Shown here piece by piece: positions 5,283 through 5,587 of a DNA stretch of 5,587 nt. The notes beneath the pieces are model-generated. The model was given only the letters and a program-made list of their open reading frames with translations, did no database searches and had not been told where the DNA came from. This stretch comes from Deltaproteobacteria bacterium (GTDB lineage: Bacteria > Desulfobacterota > Syntrophia > Syntrophales > UBA2210): positions 1-5,587 of the forward strand of contig JAFCZZ010000120.1 in NCBI GenBank assembly GCA_019314085.1, read 5' to 3'. Numbering within the stretch: position 1 is the stretch's first letter; each line of letters starts with the position of its first letter. The position numbers were made by a program, and so were the translations under genes.

Positions 5283-5587
5283 TTACGCCTTCTGGCCGAA
5301 TCTGCTTTTCATAATCTGCTCCGCCCTTTCCATGTCATCAACGGTGTTGATCCCCATGGCCTCGGACGGATCGCGTAGTATGAATGACCCTGTCATGAGC
5401 CCTTCTCTGTGGGCGATCTCAAAGATATCGGTGACGTAGTACTCCCTTTGGGCGTTTGTGTCGCCTATCTTTTGGACGGCATCAAAAAGAAATTCCTTCT
5501 GGGCGCAGTATATGCCTGTGTTGATCTCTCTGACCTTCCTTTCTTCCACGCTGGTGTCACGTGCCTCGACGATCTTGAGGACATCAC
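5283..5587 (-). CDS. GlmU-like sugar nucleotidyltransferase, C-terminal part of a stand-alone domain (5' end outside window)
   Basis: About 100 residues are visible, and the frame is open to the right edge; the GTG at 5549 is an internal valine codon. The fragment matches the end of the NTP-transferase (Rossmann-like) domain of GlmU-type UDP-GlcNAc pyrophosphorylases. KIVEARD has the GlmU-like Glu at visible residue 7, EINTGIY has the conserved Asn at 22, NAQREYYVTDI is at 44-54, and EAMGIN has Asn 80, equivalent to the metal-binding Asn of GlmU. Family enzymes join a nucleoside triphosphate to a sugar 1-phosphate to make an NDP-sugar for cell-envelope synthesis. The protein ends about 20 residues after that Asn, so the C-terminal left-handed beta-helix acetyltransferase of bifunctional GlmU is absent. 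The usual NAQGEYY motif has Arg in place of Gly. The exact sugar and nucleotide cannot be read from this part. It is transcribed in the same direction as ppsA, with a gap of 150 bases. Confidence 0.88.
   Translation of the reverse strand, partial: DVLKIVEARDTSVEERKVREINTGIYCAQKEFLFDAVQKIGDTNAQREYYVTDIFEIAHREGLMTGSFILRDPSEAMGINTVDDMERAEQIMKSRFGQKA

Overview
This 5.6 kb window looks like ordinary chromosomal backbone from an anaerobic-type bacterium. It has a mid-range GC content and a gene complement and protein style that best match Deltaproteobacteria (Desulfobacterota). The lineage is an inference from protein style and gene order and was not tested by a search. There are no insertion sequences, phage genes, CRISPR repeats or other accessory signs. 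I did not find a convincing undescribed system; the points worth a second look are regulatory and organisational.

Left part, plus strand. The window opens inside the 3' part of radA (Sms), the recombination branch-migration helicase. After about 140 bases comes a single tRNA with anticodon CAT and an encoded CCA end. It has its own sigma-70-like promoter and a strong intrinsic terminator 76 bases downstream. Just past that terminator, a TTG-started gene encodes a coiled-coil protein with a C-terminal four-cysteine zinc ribbon (PF02591/DUF164 type). It overlaps by eight bases with a small RNase HI gene. The rnhA 3' end carries the apparent promoter of rnpB, the type A RNase P RNA, which starts about 20 bases after the rnhA stop. 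A tRNA, a possible nucleic-acid-associated zinc-ribbon protein, an RNA:DNA-hybrid nuclease and the tRNA 5'-processing ribozyme therefore sit side by side.

Right part, minus strand. A hairpin with U-tracts on both sides separates rnpB from the convergent ppsA and can serve as terminator for both. ppsA encodes an 801-residue phosphoenolpyruvate synthase with all three expected domains. This is the gluconeogenic route from pyruvate to PEP. It has a near-consensus Shine-Dalgarno sequence, a candidate promoter and an imperfect inverted repeat just upstream. The window ends in the 3' part of a minus-strand gene for a GlmU-like sugar nucleotidyltransferase domain. That protein stops soon after the catalytic domain, without the acetyltransferase beta-helix of true GlmU.

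The stretches without genes are short: 776-854, 990-1064, 2708-2726 and 5243-5282. Apart from the signals listed, I see nothing in them.
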